Numbered from the stretch's first letter, positions 1 through 8,590 are shown. The stretch: 27,988 nucleotides of DNA from Alistipes sp. CAG:435 (GCA_000433355.1 FR893096.1:1-27988), one strand, 5' to 3'. The notes: generated by a model not told the origin, from the letters alone. Numbers and translations: made by a program.

Positions 1-801
1 TTAATTATACAATTTAATGTTAAACTCACGAATCCAAAGCCGTGGCAAATTGCCGTGCTAATAATGTTGTCATCCGCTCTTTGTCTACTTCTTGTTATTA
101 TTGAAGAGCATTTATGGTACACAATCGGAGGTGGTTTTCCATCACTTGCCGTTTCGGCAGCTATAGTGGCGGTGGCAGTGGCATTTTGTGTTTGGTTTGA
201 TAGAAAAATTCGTCGGGAAGAGTGTGTGTCGATAGTATATTTGGATGTGTTTAAAGGGTGTTGGGGCATATCCGTTGCTGTTTTTATATTTTTGGCTGCG
301 GACTATTCCATAGGTCAGTATCATTACCTTCGAGGTCTGAAAGAGAGGCAGGCAAAGCGTCTTGCGGTTGAATCTGGAAAGAAAACTCAAAAGAAAGACT
401 CAGTCACAGTCCTATCCTATCAACAGATTCAAGAAATCTTCGGCAAAACGGTTGTTACCGGAAATGAATATGTAGGTAATCTTTATCATCTACTTGATCA
501 CGACCATAATCTGTCTGAAGTTGAGGCCATGTGCATTGAACTTCCGATTCTTGACAATATGTTTGCGAACGAGATATTCCTTGATGTTGATAGCGGTGTT
601 GTTGTTAATGATTTTGTCCGTGCGTTTAAAGAAAGATATGACAAAAGAATATTTCTTAGACATATTCAAGAACATCCTGAGGATAAAGATTCTATTATCA
701 ACCTTTGCCGCTTTGCTAATGCGGAGTTGTATGGTGGATTTAACTGTTGTGATGATGATCTCTTCTGTTCAAATCTTTCAGGTAGAGACCTCTTTCGATA
801 A
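1..801 (+). CDS. Hypothetical membrane protein, 5' end outside the window
   Basis: The reading frame is open from base 1, so the true start probably lies upstream; the first start-like codon inside is a GTG at 55. Three hydrophobic stretches are visible, at about residues 1-18, 28-46 and 71-83 counted from that GTG, each followed by basic residues. The soluble C-terminal half of about 150 residues is charged, with a histidine/aspartate-rich patch (LLDHDHNL) and a Cys-Cys pair near the end. I do not recognise the family. The gene ends 18 bp before the inverted repeat that precedes the DUF6088 remnant. No function is assigned; the coding call rests on length, membrane-protein composition and the absence of a better frame. 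Confidence 0.6.
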   Translation, partial: LIIQFNVKLTNPKPWQIAVLIMLSSALCLLLVIIEEHLWYTIGGGFPSLAVSAAIVAVAVAFCVWFDRKIRREECVSIVYLDVFKGCWGISVAVFIFLAADYSIGQYHYLRGLKERQAKRLAVESGKKTQKKDSVTVLSYQQIQEIFGKTVVTGNEYVGNLYHLLDHDHNLSEVEAMCIELPILDNMFANEIFLDVDSGVVVNDFVRAFKERYDKRIFLRHIQEHPEDKDSIINLCRFANAELYGGFNCCDDDLFCSNLSGRDLFR

Positions 802-818
802 AACAATACTCAAATCAT

Positions 819-855
819 TATATTGTCGCAAAAAAAATATTTTTGCGACAATATA
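819..855. promoter_or_regulatory. Perfect 16-bp inverted repeat upstream of the DUF6088 remnant
   Basis: The arms 819-834 and 840-855 are exact reverse complements (core TTGTCGCAAAAA / TTTTTGCGACAA) around a 5-nt centre. The repeat lies between the stop of the membrane protein (801) and the start of the DUF6088 remnant (867). AbiEi-type antitoxins of type IV toxin-antitoxin systems are known to bind inverted repeats in their own promoter, so an autoregulatory operator is the favoured reading. The T-rich right arm also allows a terminator for the upstream gene. The choice is inference. Confidence 0.55.
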
Positions 856-866
856 TAATTGTAATA

Positions 867-1084
867 ATGGTGCAAAGCATTGAAAATATAATTGTTAACT
901 CTATAAAGAAATGCGGGAGGGGTGCGGTGTTTTTCCCATCCGATTTTTCAAAGGTAGGGGAGAGGTCCGCTGTCCTTAAGGCCTTGAAGCAGATGACGGA
1001 CGAGGGGCCATCATCAGGGGCGCAAGAGGCATCTACTGCTATCTCAAAATTGACAAAGAACTTGGACTTGGGTCATCACTCTGA
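867..1084 (+). pseudogene. DUF6088 (AbiEi-like antitoxin) remnant, frameshifted
   Basis: From the ATG at 867 the frame encodes MVQSIENIIVNSIKKCGRG, then VFFPSDF and AVLKALKQMTDEG, the typical start of DUF6088 proteins, which resemble the winged-helix part of AbiEi antitoxins. At the G-run near 1003-1006 the match jumps to the +2 frame, which continues IIRGARGIYCY, KIDKELGLG and stops at 1082-1084. Restoring one G in the run would join the two parts. Even then the product would be about 72 residues, short of the roughly 200 expected, so a second truncation is present. No AbiEii nucleotidyltransferase follows. I read this as the decayed front of an AbiE-type toxin-antitoxin locus. Confidence 0.7.
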
Positions 1085-1449
1085 GCTGTAAGGTTCTCCG
1101 CTATCTGCCTGAGCCACAATGTCCGGCAAAAGCCGCATTCCCCGGAGAAACCGGTGATTTGGTACAGTTTGTCCGGGAAATCACCGTTTTGGTGGACGGA
1201 ATGTGTGAACTTTTTCTTGTATAGAGATATAACCCTTCGTAGGGAACCAAAGGAGGCTAACCAAGGAAATTCTATTTATTAACCAAGCGAATTAGGTGCG
1301 CTGTCGCTGATTGTTCATATAGATGACGTTTGGGATTTTTCGCTAGGAACATCCGTATCGAAAGTTCGGATTTCGGCGGGCCTTTGGTCGTTTGCGTGAA
1401 TGACGAGAGTTTTGAAACAAGCGATGCTGCCAAACTGGTATATTCATTA
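1085..1449. other. Intergenic stretch with an imperfect hairpin, no assigned gene
   Basis: No convincing gene. An inverted repeat with 12 of 13 matching positions joins 1148-1160 and 1178-1190 (core CGGTGATTT / AAATCACCG). It has no T-tract of terminator quality. Further on, AACCAAG-like words recur at about 1242-1290. From 1330 the frame of the next gene is open and could be an N-terminal extension of it. Confidence 0.4.
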
Positions 1450-2250
1450 ATGGCGGAGGAGTGGAGCATATTCGCGGATTGGAATCCGTGGCACGGGTGC
1501 ACTAAGGTGAGTCCGGGCTGCAGGTTCTGTTATGTCTATCGGCAGGACGAGATGTACGGGAGCGAGATCGCGAGCAACCTCGCTCGCAAGACGGCGGCGT
1601 TCAATCTGCCGGTCAAAAGAAAGCGGGACAAGACTTTCAAGATTCCTTCCGGCAAGATTGTCTTCACGTGCTTCACATCGGATTTCCTGCTGGAGGACGC
1701 GGATCCGTGGAGGCCGGAATGTTGGGAAATGATGCGCTTTCGGAGCGACTGTATGTTCTATTTCTTTACAAAACGGATTGACCGTCTGGAACGGTGTCTG
1801 CCTCCGGACTGGGGCGACGGGTACGAGAATGTCATCGTCGGCTGCACGGTGGAGAACCAGGCTATGGCCGAGCGTCGGCTTCCCATATTCAAGGAACTTC
1901 CGATAAGGCATAAGTCGATCATTGTGGCGCCGATGCTTGAGCGGATGGACATCTCGCGATGGCTGGATGGCACGATAGAGGAGGTGAGTGTCAGTGGTGA
2001 GTCCGGTGTCGGGGCGAGGCCTTGTGATTTCGATTGGATTCTGAATCTGCGTTCGCAGTGCGTCGCCAAAGAGGTTCCGTTCCGTTTCCACCAGACGGGT
2101 GCTTACTTCATCAAAGACGGAAGGACGTACCGCATCCACCGCCGTCACCAGCTGAGCCAGGCCCACAAGGCCAACATCGACTACGGCATCAAAGACTACT
2201 ATGTGCCGGAAAAGCCTTGGAATCTTTGGGCGGAATCGGATTACAGGTAG
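1450..2250 (+). CDS. DUF5131 (phage Gp37/Gp68-like) family protein
   Basis: The ATG at 1450 gives a 266-residue protein. Near its N-terminus it has WNPWHGC followed by PGCRFCYVY, a C-x6-C-x2-C cluster reminiscent of radical SAM iron-sulfur binding. Downstream come FTCFTSDF, FFTKR, IVGCTVENQ, SGESG and FHQTG, all conserved blocks of the DUF5131 family, which occurs in phages and near DNA-modification genes. The biochemical role is not established; iron-sulfur/SAM chemistry is inference from the cysteines. The frame is open back to a TTG at 1330 (40 extra residues), but the family blocks begin after the ATG at 1450, so I prefer that start. It lies 48 bp upstream of the HAD gene on the same strand. 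Confidence 0.85.
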   Translation: MAEEWSIFADWNPWHGCTKVSPGCRFCYVYRQDEMYGSEIASNLARKTAAFNLPVKRKRDKTFKIPSGKIVFTCFTSDFLLEDADPWRPECWEMMRFRSDCMFYFFTKRIDRLERCLPPDWGDGYENVIVGCTVENQAMAERRLPIFKELPIRHKSIIVAPMLERMDISRWLDGTIEEVSVSGESGVGARPCDFDWILNLRSQCVAKEVPFRFHQTGAYFIKDGRTYRIHRRHQLSQAHKANIDYGIKDYYVPEKPWNLWAESDYR

Positions 2251-2298
2251 ATTGCGGTTAGGATTCTTTTCGCTAATTTTGAACCTAAAATGTGATGA

Positions 2299-3006
2299 AT
2301 GATGAAAGATAAGGTCAAGGTGATAATCTTCGATGCGGACGACACACTGTGGGACAACCAGACGTACTTTGACAGGGCGGAGGACGTGTTCACGGAGGAG
2401 TTGAAGGAATATGGGACGGCGGAGGAACTGTCTGAGGAGCTATACAAGACTGAATCGGCGAATATGCCGATTCTGGGCTATGGTGCGAAGGCGGTCTGCA
2501 TCTCGATGATGGAGACGGCTTTGTGGGTGTCTGACAGCAAGGTGCCGGGCGAGAATCTTTCACGAATATTATTGAGCGCGAAGTCATTGCTCAGCCTTCC
2601 TGCGACACCGCTTCCGGGGGTGGCGCGGACGCTTGACGCTCTGGACAAGACCGGTCGTTACCGCTTGATACTGATGACAAAAGGGGATATGCTGGATCAG
2701 CAGAACAAAATCAAACGCTCTGGGCTTGACAAATACTTCTACCGGGTTATCGTCGTCACCAAAAAGGGAATCAAGGAATATCTTGACATCTGCAATGTGG
2801 AGCAGGTCGCACCGTCACAGATCGCTGTGGTCGGTAACTCCTTCAAGTCCGACATCCAGCCGATAATCGAGATCGGGGGCTACGGCATACATATTCCTTT
2901 CCACACTATGTGGAGGCACGAGGTGACGGAGGAGTTTGAGCATCCGAACATCACCCGCCTTGACTCTTTTGAGGAACTTACTAAGATCTTCATTGACAAT
3001 GAATAA
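2299..3006 (+). CDS. HAD-superfamily hydrolase
   Basis: The 235-residue protein has all HAD signatures: motif I DADDTLWD at about residues 11-18 (nucleophile and acid Asp), motif II with the LMTKGD segment, a later Lys (VTKKG), and motif IV GNSFKSDI binding Mg2+. The region between motifs I and II is helical, as in C1-cap phosphatases of the beta-phosphoglucomutase/haloacid dehalogenase type. The substrate cannot be read from sequence. Two ATGs (2299, 2302) are possible starts. The last 8 bp overlap the start of the UvrA-like gene, so translation of the two is probably coupled. Confidence 0.9.
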   Translation: MMKDKVKVIIFDADDTLWDNQTYFDRAEDVFTEELKEYGTAEELSEELYKTESANMPILGYGAKAVCISMMETALWVSDSKVPGENLSRILLSAKSLLSLPATPLPGVARTLDALDKTGRYRLILMTKGDMLDQQNKIKRSGLDKYFYRVIVVTKKGIKEYLDICNVEQVAPSQIAVVGNSFKSDIQPIIEIGGYGIHIPFHTMWRHEVTEEFEHPNITRLDSFEELTKIFIDNE

Positions 3007-5488
3007 GAATCAACCGGACAGAATTTTGGTGCGTGGCGCGAGGGTGCACAACCTGAAGAATGTGGATGTGGACATTCCGCTGGGGAAGATCGTAGGGATC
3101 GCCGGGGTGTCCGGGTCCGGGAAGTCCTCGCTGGCGCTTGGGGTGCTATATTCAGAAGGATCAAGACGTTACCTTGAGTCTCTTTCGACTTACACAAGAA
3201 GGAGGATGACACAGGCGGCGAAGGCTGACGTGGACGAGGTCCTTTATGTTCCGGCTGCTCTCGCGCTTCATCAGAGACCGGGGATTCCGGGCATACGCAG
3301 TACTTTCGGTACAGGCACGGAACTTCTTAACAGCCTTAGGCTTATGTTCTCAAGACTGGCGAGTCACAGATGTCCGAATGGTCACTATGTCGAGCCATCT
3401 TTGCTGGTGGCGGCTGGAAAGGAGCTTGTCTGCCCTGCGTGCGGAGAGCATTTCTACGCTCCGTCGGCTGAGGAACTGTCGTTCAACAGCCAAGGAGCGT
3501 GCCGTAAATGCGACGGAACCGGAACAGTACGAACTGTGGATGAATCCACGCTTGTCCCGGACGAGAACCTCACGATTGACGAAGGGGCTGTGGCTCCTTG
3601 GAACACGCTGATGTGGTCTCTGATGAAAGATGTCTGCCGAGCGATGGGGGTGCGCACAGATGTCCCGTTCAAGGATCTGACTGACAAGGAAAAAGACATC
3701 GTCCTTCACGGTCCGGCGGAGAAAAAACACATTCTCTACAAGGCGAAGAACTCCAATGACGCCGCCGAACTGGATTTCACATTCTATAACGCGACCTACA
3801 CGGTGGAGAACGCACTTGCCAAGGTCAAGGACGAGAAGGGGATGAAACGTGTCGAGAAGTTCCTAAGATTGGATGTCTGTCCGGACTGCGGAGGCACAAG
3901 GCTTTCCGATGCGGCAAGGGCACCGAAGCTTAGAGGAATATCATTGGCTGAGGCCTGCACGATGACCCTAACCGAGATTGTGGAATGGGTCAAAGGCGTT
4001 CCGGCTTCGCTTCCGGAGGAGATGAGGCCCATGGCAGAAAGCATCTGCGAATCGTTCTTGGACACGGCCAAACGACTGATGGACTTGGGAATAGGCTATC
4101 TGTCACTGGACCGCTCAGCGGCTACTCTATCGACCGGAGAACGCCAGAGGATGCAGTTGGCCAGAGCCGTAAGAAATCGAACGACGGGAGTCCTGTATGT
4201 TCTGGACGAACCTTCAATCGGTCTGCATCCATCGAATATAATTGGTCTCTGCGGCGTGATGGAGGACCTGATAGCGGATGGAAACTCCGTCATTCTGGTT
4301 GACCACGACACGCAGATCCTCACGAAATCCGACTGGATGATCGAGATGGGGCCCGGTGCCGGCTCAAGCGGCGGTACAGTGATAGCTCAGGGCACGATAG
4401 GCGACATCGAGGCCAATGAATATTCAAGGATAGGTCCTTTCCTTTCTGGCAAGAATCCTCTTAAGGTAAGACAACAGATAAAAGACTCTGACATATTCAT
4501 TGATGGCAAGATAACGATGACAACTGATGCTATCCACACGGTCAAGCCGCTGATGGTGGAGATCCCTAAAGGCAGGCTGACGGTTGTCACAGGTGTATCC
4601 GGCTCCGGCAAGACCACGATGGTGCTTGAAAGCCTGATCCCTGCGCTTCAATCTAAGGTTTCAGGTCGTGAGCTGCCATGCCACGTGAAGTCTATAGACG
4701 CTGAAGGAATACGTCAGGTGAAACTCATAGATGCTTCACCGATAGGCATTAACGTTCGCTCTACGGTGGCGACTTATGCCAACGTGCACGATGAGTTAAG
4801 GAAAGTCTTCGCCAAGACTCCGGACGCGAAAAAGCACGGCTACAAGGACGGGGATTTCTCCTACAACACCGGCAAGCTACGTTGCCCGACCTGTGACGGC
4901 ACGGGTGTGATAAGCCTTGACGTGCAGTTCCTTCCGGATGTGGACATTCCGTGCCCCGACTGCCGTGGGTCAAGATATTCAAAAGCGGCGGGAAGCATCC
5001 GGAGGGAGAATGCGGCAGGAGAGTTCCATTCGCTTCCAGAGCTGATGGATATGGACATCAATTCCGCCCTTGACGCTTGCGCTGATTTGAAACTCATCAG
5101 TCAGCGTCTCAGAGTCCTGCGTGATCTCGGCCTTGGCTATCTGACATTGGGAGAAGAGACCCCGAGCCTGTCCGGAGGTGAGGCCCAGCGACTTAAACTG
5201 GCCAGCGAGATGGGCAGGGGACAGAGCGACTCTGTCTTTGTGTTCGACGAACCGACCATAGGCCTTCACCCGTCCGATGTCCTGACGCTACTGAAAGTGT
5301 TCCAGAGCCTTATCGATCACGGAGCCACCGTCATAGTCATCGAGCACGATCTGGATGTCATCCGCAACGCCGACTACATCATCGACATGGGTCCAGGAGG
5401 TGGTGCCGAAGGTGGCCGTATTGTCGCGACCGGTAGCCCGGATCAAATCCGTGAGGCGAAGGACAGCGCCACCGGCAGATTCATTTAA
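2999..5488 (+). CDS. UvrA2-type excinuclease ABC subunit A paralogue
   Basis: 829 residues from the ATG at 2999; the upstream frame is open, but family similarity begins here. There are two ABC ATPase modules: Walker A GVSGSGKSS and GVSGSGKTT, signatures LSTGERQRMQLA and LSGGEAQRLKLA, Walker B with VLDEPSIGLHP and VFDEPTIGLHP. Zinc-finger cysteines are present (CPACG...CRKCDGTG and CPTCDGTG...CPDCRG). Between RSTFGTGTEL and the first CPAC pair only a short linker remains. The roughly 130-residue UvrB-binding domain of canonical UvrA (about 940 residues) is therefore missing, which defines the UvrA2 class. Such proteins are tied to tolerance of DNA damage or DNA-binding drugs rather than core UvrABC repair. 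Its stop overlaps by 4 bp the stop of the convergent transporter gene. Confidence 0.9.
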   Translation: MNKNQPDRILVRGARVHNLKNVDVDIPLGKIVGIAGVSGSGKSSLALGVLYSEGSRRYLESLSTYTRRRMTQAAKADVDEVLYVPAALALHQRPGIPGIRSTFGTGTELLNSLRLMFSRLASHRCPNGHYVEPSLLVAAGKELVCPACGEHFYAPSAEELSFNSQGACRKCDGTGTVRTVDESTLVPDENLTIDEGAVAPWNTLMWSLMKDVCRAMGVRTDVPFKDLTDKEKDIVLHGPAEKKHILYKAKNSNDAAELDFTFYNATYTVENALAKVKDEKGMKRVEKFLRLDVCPDCGGTRLSDAARAPKLRGISLAEACTMTLTEIVEWVKGVPASLPEEMRPMAESICESFLDTAKRLMDLGIGYLSLDRSAATLSTGERQRMQLARAVRNRTTGVLYVLDEPSIGLHPSNIIGLCGVMEDLIADGNSVILVDHDTQILTKSDWMIEMGPGAGSSGGTVIAQGTIGDIEANEYSRIGPFLSGKNPLKVRQQIKDSDIFIDGKITMTTDAIHTVKPLMVEIPKGRLTVVTGVSGSGKTTMVLESLIPALQSKVSGRELPCHVKSIDAEGIRQVKLIDASPIGINVRSTVATYANVHDELRKVFAKTPDAKKHGYKDGDFSYNTGKLRCPTCDGTGVISLDVQFLPDVDIPCPDCRGSRYSKAAGSIRRENAAGEFHSLPELMDMDINSALDACADLKLISQRLRVLRDLGLGYLTLGEETPSLSGGEAQRLKLASEMGRGQSDSVFVFDEPTIGLHPSDVLTLLKVFQSLIDHGATVIVIEHDLDVIRNADYIIDMGPGGGAEGGRIVATGSPDQIREAKDSATGRFI

Positions 5489-6198
5489 AAGATCAAACCG
5501 GAAATAATGCTGGCCACGATTGTGGACACTGCCACACTGACCAGTCCCGGCATCATAAAGCTGTGGTTCAGAAGATATTTCCTGATCACGGTCGTTCCGC
5601 TGCGGTCGAAGTTGACCGTAGCGATGTCCGAAGGATAGTTCGGTATGAAGAAATAGCCATAGACGCTTGGCAGTACACCCAAAAGCACAGGTCCCGGGAT
5701 GCCCAATGAATATGCCAGCGGCAGCATCGCCACGACCACCGCACTTTGTGAATTGATCAGAACCGAGACGGCTACAGCCTTTTTCGGTGAAGCCTTGCTG
5801 ACTATGACCATCAGCGCGGCGGCTGTAAGCATCACAATCTGAATGACTATATTCATTTTCAACCGGCTGCCGTCCTCGTAGGAAGGGAGCAACCTTTGGC
5901 ATGACGCGAACAGCACGATGACGGCGATTGAGGCAAGGAATATATATACCGCGCGTTTCGCTGACGCGGAGATTTCCTTTCCGAGGGATGTCGCTGTGCT
6001 ACCGTACATATATTCATACATATCCGGGTCTTTCAGCCTTGCCTGGAACGCAGGGTCCTTGCCAAGGTCCAAGCCTCTTTTATAGGAGCATGCGCTTGCG
6101 GCGAGGCCCGTTCCGGAAATCGCTCCCAATGCCAGGCTTCCGTACCGTGAGCCGACATAAAGTGCCAGAAGCACTATCATCAACTGTATCAAAAACAT
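5485..6198 (-). CDS. Anaerobic C4-dicarboxylate transporter (Dcu family), internally deleted
   Basis: Dcu transporters exchange fumarate, malate or aspartate for succinate across the inner membrane and are about 430-450 residues; this one has 237. The N-terminus (MFLIQLMIVLLALYVGSRYG) matches the family start. At about residue 33 it jumps to a segment normally beyond residue 200 (YKRGLDLGKDPAFQ). A second gap falls near ASPKKAVA/VSVLINSQ. The C-terminal third (GYFFIPNYPSDIATVNFDRSG...LLNHSFMMPG) is well preserved to the normal end. Both gaps keep the frame, so the ORF is intact, but several membrane helices are absent and transport is unlikely. It is probably a pseudogene still being expressed, or an assembly collapse. 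Confidence 0.8.
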   Translation of the reverse strand: MFLIQLMIVLLALYVGSRYGSLALGAISGTGLAASACSYKRGLDLGKDPAFQARLKDPDMYEYMYGSTATSLGKEISASAKRAVYIFLASIAVIVLFASCQRLLPSYEDGSRLKMNIVIQIVMLTAAALMVIVSKASPKKAVAVSVLINSQSAVVVAMLPLAYSLGIPGPVLLGVLPSVYGYFFIPNYPSDIATVNFDRSGTTVIRKYLLNHSFMMPGLVSVAVSTIVASIISGLIF

Positions 6199-6230
6199 AA
6201 TTGTGAATTTTTCTCAATGCTTAGATTTTG

Positions 6231-6238
6231 CAAAACTA
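6231..6238 (-). promoter_or_regulatory. -7 box for the Dcu-like gene
   Basis: On the minus strand this reads TAGTTTTG, a match to the Bacteroidota -7 element TAnnTTTG, 32 bp upstream of the transporter's ATG. No convincing TTTG appears at -33, so the promoter would be weak or activator-dependent. Confidence 0.4.
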
Positions 6239-6335
6239 CGGCAATATTTTGAATATTTATGCTGAGGTTTTACTTATTTTTCATATATTGCGAATAATTT
6301 TAATGACACATAATTATAACCGATTCTACCTGCTG

Positions 6336-7643
6336 ATGATTGAAAAGCACACTCATTATGCATTAACGCTCGCCGGTGTTTTATTGATGCATGTTGTTCC
6401 CGCCATTTGCGGGGACGGTGTCACGCATCCGGCATGTTTGTCTGAATGCCTTGAAACAAAGGATATTAAAGTGACTTTGGTCCAGAAAAGACAGAATTAT
6501 TGTTCTGACCATAAGACGCGTGACACAGACATCCGCTCTCCGAAATCGGTGACCATCCATCCTGATGGCTCTAAGTTCTACGTCAATTCTCTGGAGGGCA
6601 TGAGGACTGTTGTCTTTGAGGTTCCTACCGGAAAGAAAATCAAAACTGTCCATCATCGGTTTGATGGTTCGGACAAGGAGTTGTGGGCTGATGAAAGCGG
6701 CTATTACACATTCAAGGACAAGCGCAGGAATCCTCGGACATTCTCGGGGAAACCAGTCGAATCGGCTTTCTCCCACAAAGGTAAATATTTGTGGATAACC
6801 TATTACCGAAGAAGTTACGACATCAATGCGCAAGAACCTTCCGCTGTCGCCGTCTTGGACACGGAAAGGGACACGATTATCCGGATGTTCGAGACTGGGC
6901 CGCTCCCTAAGATGATCGCCGTGTCGGATGACGGAACGAGATTGGCGGTCACTCATTGGGGAGACAACACGGTCGGTGTCATGGACATCTCAAGTGACAG
7001 GCCTGAGGATTGGCATTACATCTCCAACTATGTGATCGGTAGTAAATTATCCCTTGATTATAGCAGGACAGAGCCTGTCAACAGGGACAATGGCAGCGGG
7101 CACTGCCTGAGGGGAACCCTGTTCACACCTGACAACAGGTATCTTCTGGTCGGTTGTATGGGCGGTGCCGGTGGAATCGCCGTGATAGATCTTGAGGCCT
7201 CTTCGTATCTGGGGAGGATTGTAGGCTTGAAGCCGAACGTCAGGCATTTAATTTGCAAGGATGGCTACCTTTATGCAAGCATCAACACCGCAGGCTATGT
7301 CCAAAGGACAGAAATGACAAGTGTCTATTCGGCCATAGCTGAACTTGATGGGAAAAGTAAAACCGCCAGAATCAACGGTTGGGAAAGCTGCAAGGTGTTT
7401 CCGGGCGCGAGAACGATAGTAGCTTCGCCAGACGGACGGTTCATCTTCGCGGCATGCAATTTTTCCAGCAGAATCGCTGTCGTGGAGACAAAGACCATGT
7501 CCATGATCGGATCCGTCCGCGCGGATTCGTATCCTGTCGGGTTGGCGATAACGCGGGACGGGCACTATCTTTTCTCGACCTCCCAGGGCAACAGCAGTGG
7601 CGGTGGCAATGCTGTGGACATATACAGAATTGAATATAAATGA
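6336..7643 (+). CDS. Secreted beta-propeller (YncE-like) protein
   Basis: From the ATG at 6336 the protein has 435 residues and begins with a signal peptide (hydrophobic core YALTLAGVLLMHVVPA, then ICG). The rest is a series of blade-like repeats with the pattern 'PDG..FV.......V.V.D': IHPDGSKFYVNS, VSDDGTRLAVTH, FTPDNRYLLVGC, ASPDGRFIFAAC and ITRDGHYLFSTS. These are typical of YVTN/YncE-type seven-bladed propellers. No catalytic motif is visible, so a binding or scaffolding role outside the cytoplasm is likely. An in-frame ATG at 6303 is an alternative start. The stop shares an ATGA with the next gene's start, so the two are translationally coupled. Confidence 0.8.
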   Translation: MIEKHTHYALTLAGVLLMHVVPAICGDGVTHPACLSECLETKDIKVTLVQKRQNYCSDHKTRDTDIRSPKSVTIHPDGSKFYVNSLEGMRTVVFEVPTGKKIKTVHHRFDGSDKELWADESGYYTFKDKRRNPRTFSGKPVESAFSHKGKYLWITYYRRSYDINAQEPSAVAVLDTERDTIIRMFETGPLPKMIAVSDDGTRLAVTHWGDNTVGVMDISSDRPEDWHYISNYVIGSKLSLDYSRTEPVNRDNGSGHCLRGTLFTPDNRYLLVGCMGGAGGIAVIDLEASSYLGRIVGLKPNVRHLICKDGYLYASINTAGYVQRTEMTSVYSAIAELDGKSKTARINGWESCKVFPGARTIVASPDGRFIFAACNFSSRIAVVETKTMSMIGSVRADSYPVGLAITRDGHYLFSTSQGNSSGGGNAVDIYRIEYK

Positions 7644-8590
7644 GAAACGCAATAAGAACAGTGCTTGTGGCGATCGCCGTGATGATCTCGGTCGCGGCCA
7701 ATGCCCATAATGTCATGTCCGAGGTCGAGGATTCGATCACGGTGTCAACTGAAAAACTGGCGGACATCCTCGTGGAGGAAGGAATGAAGATGATTGGCAC
7801 ACCATACCGCTATGGCGGCAGCGGACCGAGGGCCTTCGATTGTACTGGATTCACAAAGTATTTGTACAAGAAGTTCGGCTATGACCTGGAGCGTTCTTCC
7901 GTAGGCCAATCAAAGCAAGGAAGGGAAGTGAGCGGCTCGTGGTCCAACTTTCAAAAAGGAGATCTGGTAGTGTTCGCGGCGCGACGCAACGCCAGCAGGG
8001 TCGGCCACATCGGGATATTCATAGAACTTGACAGTTCGGGCAGGGATTTCACTTTCATCCATGCGGCGGTGAAAGGTGGGATTCAGATCTCGCACATCAC
8101 TGAGAAATATTACTCATCCAGGTTCCTTGGAGCGAGAAGAATCCTTCCTGATTTTGTAAGCCATAAAGATGAGAAGGTGATGGAAGCCTTGCCTGAAAAC
8201 ACGGTCATTGATGTCAGGGACACCTTGCGGCTGCAGGAAGGTGACATGCGTGTCCTGCTTATGGCGGACGGGCGTTGGATGGTCATCGGGGACGATGGAT
8301 CTCTGAACGTCCCTAAGGACACAGCCAGCATTGTCCTCTCTCCGTCCGGCACTTGGTCAGCGATCAAGCATGTGTCGCATCGCATTCCGTCCAGGACGGA
8401 TCCTCCTCGGCAGGCGTTGGTGGAGAATGACACACCTGCTCCGGAGGCGAAATACCACACAATCAAGTCCGGCGACACTCTTTCGTCAATCGCGTTAAGG
8501 TACAAGACCTCGGTCTCTGCGTTATGCAGGCTCAACGGGATGTCAGTGAAAACCACACTTCGCATCGGGAAGAGGATACGGGTTAAATAA
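7640..8590 (+). CDS. NlpC/P60 peptidoglycan hydrolase with C-terminal LysM
   Basis: 316 residues with a signal peptide ending near VAANA (residues 17-21). The NlpC/P60 domain spans about residues 40-155: YRYGGSGPRAFDCTGF carries catalytic Cys68, GHIGIF carries His123, and FIHAA gives the third polar residue. Enzymes of this fold cleave stem-peptide bonds such as D-Glu-meso-DAP. A linker of about 110 residues leads to a LysM domain (YHTIKSGDTLSSIALRY to the end), which binds the glycan chain. The start overlaps the stop of the propeller gene by 4 bp, and the next gene follows after 10 bp, so the three form one operon. The enzyme probably acts in cell-wall remodelling at the periplasmic peptidoglycan. 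Confidence 0.92.
   Translation: MRNAIRTVLVAIAVMISVAANAHNVMSEVEDSITVSTEKLADILVEEGMKMIGTPYRYGGSGPRAFDCTGFTKYLYKKFGYDLERSSVGQSKQGREVSGSWSNFQKGDLVVFAARRNASRVGHIGIFIELDSSGRDFTFIHAAVKGGIQISHITEKYYSSRFLGARRILPDFVSHKDEKVMEALPENTVIDVRDTLRLQEGDMRVLLMADGRWMVIGDDGSLNVPKDTASIVLSPSGTWSAIKHVSHRIPSRTDPPRQALVENDTPAPEAKYHTIKSGDTLSSIALRYKTSVSALCRLNGMSVKTTLRIGKRIRVK

Noticed and set aside
1148..1190. Hairpin as terminator of the DUF6088 gene
   Set aside because: Long 17-nt loop and only four T after the stem; listed only as an intergenic structure.
1447..2166. Minus-strand 239-codon frame opposite DUF5131
   Set aside because: Antisense shadow; no family features, whereas the plus strand has all DUF5131 blocks.
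5288..5902. 204-codon minus-strand frame across the UvrA2/transporter junction
   Set aside because: Overlaps both real genes out of frame and shows no protein-like pattern.
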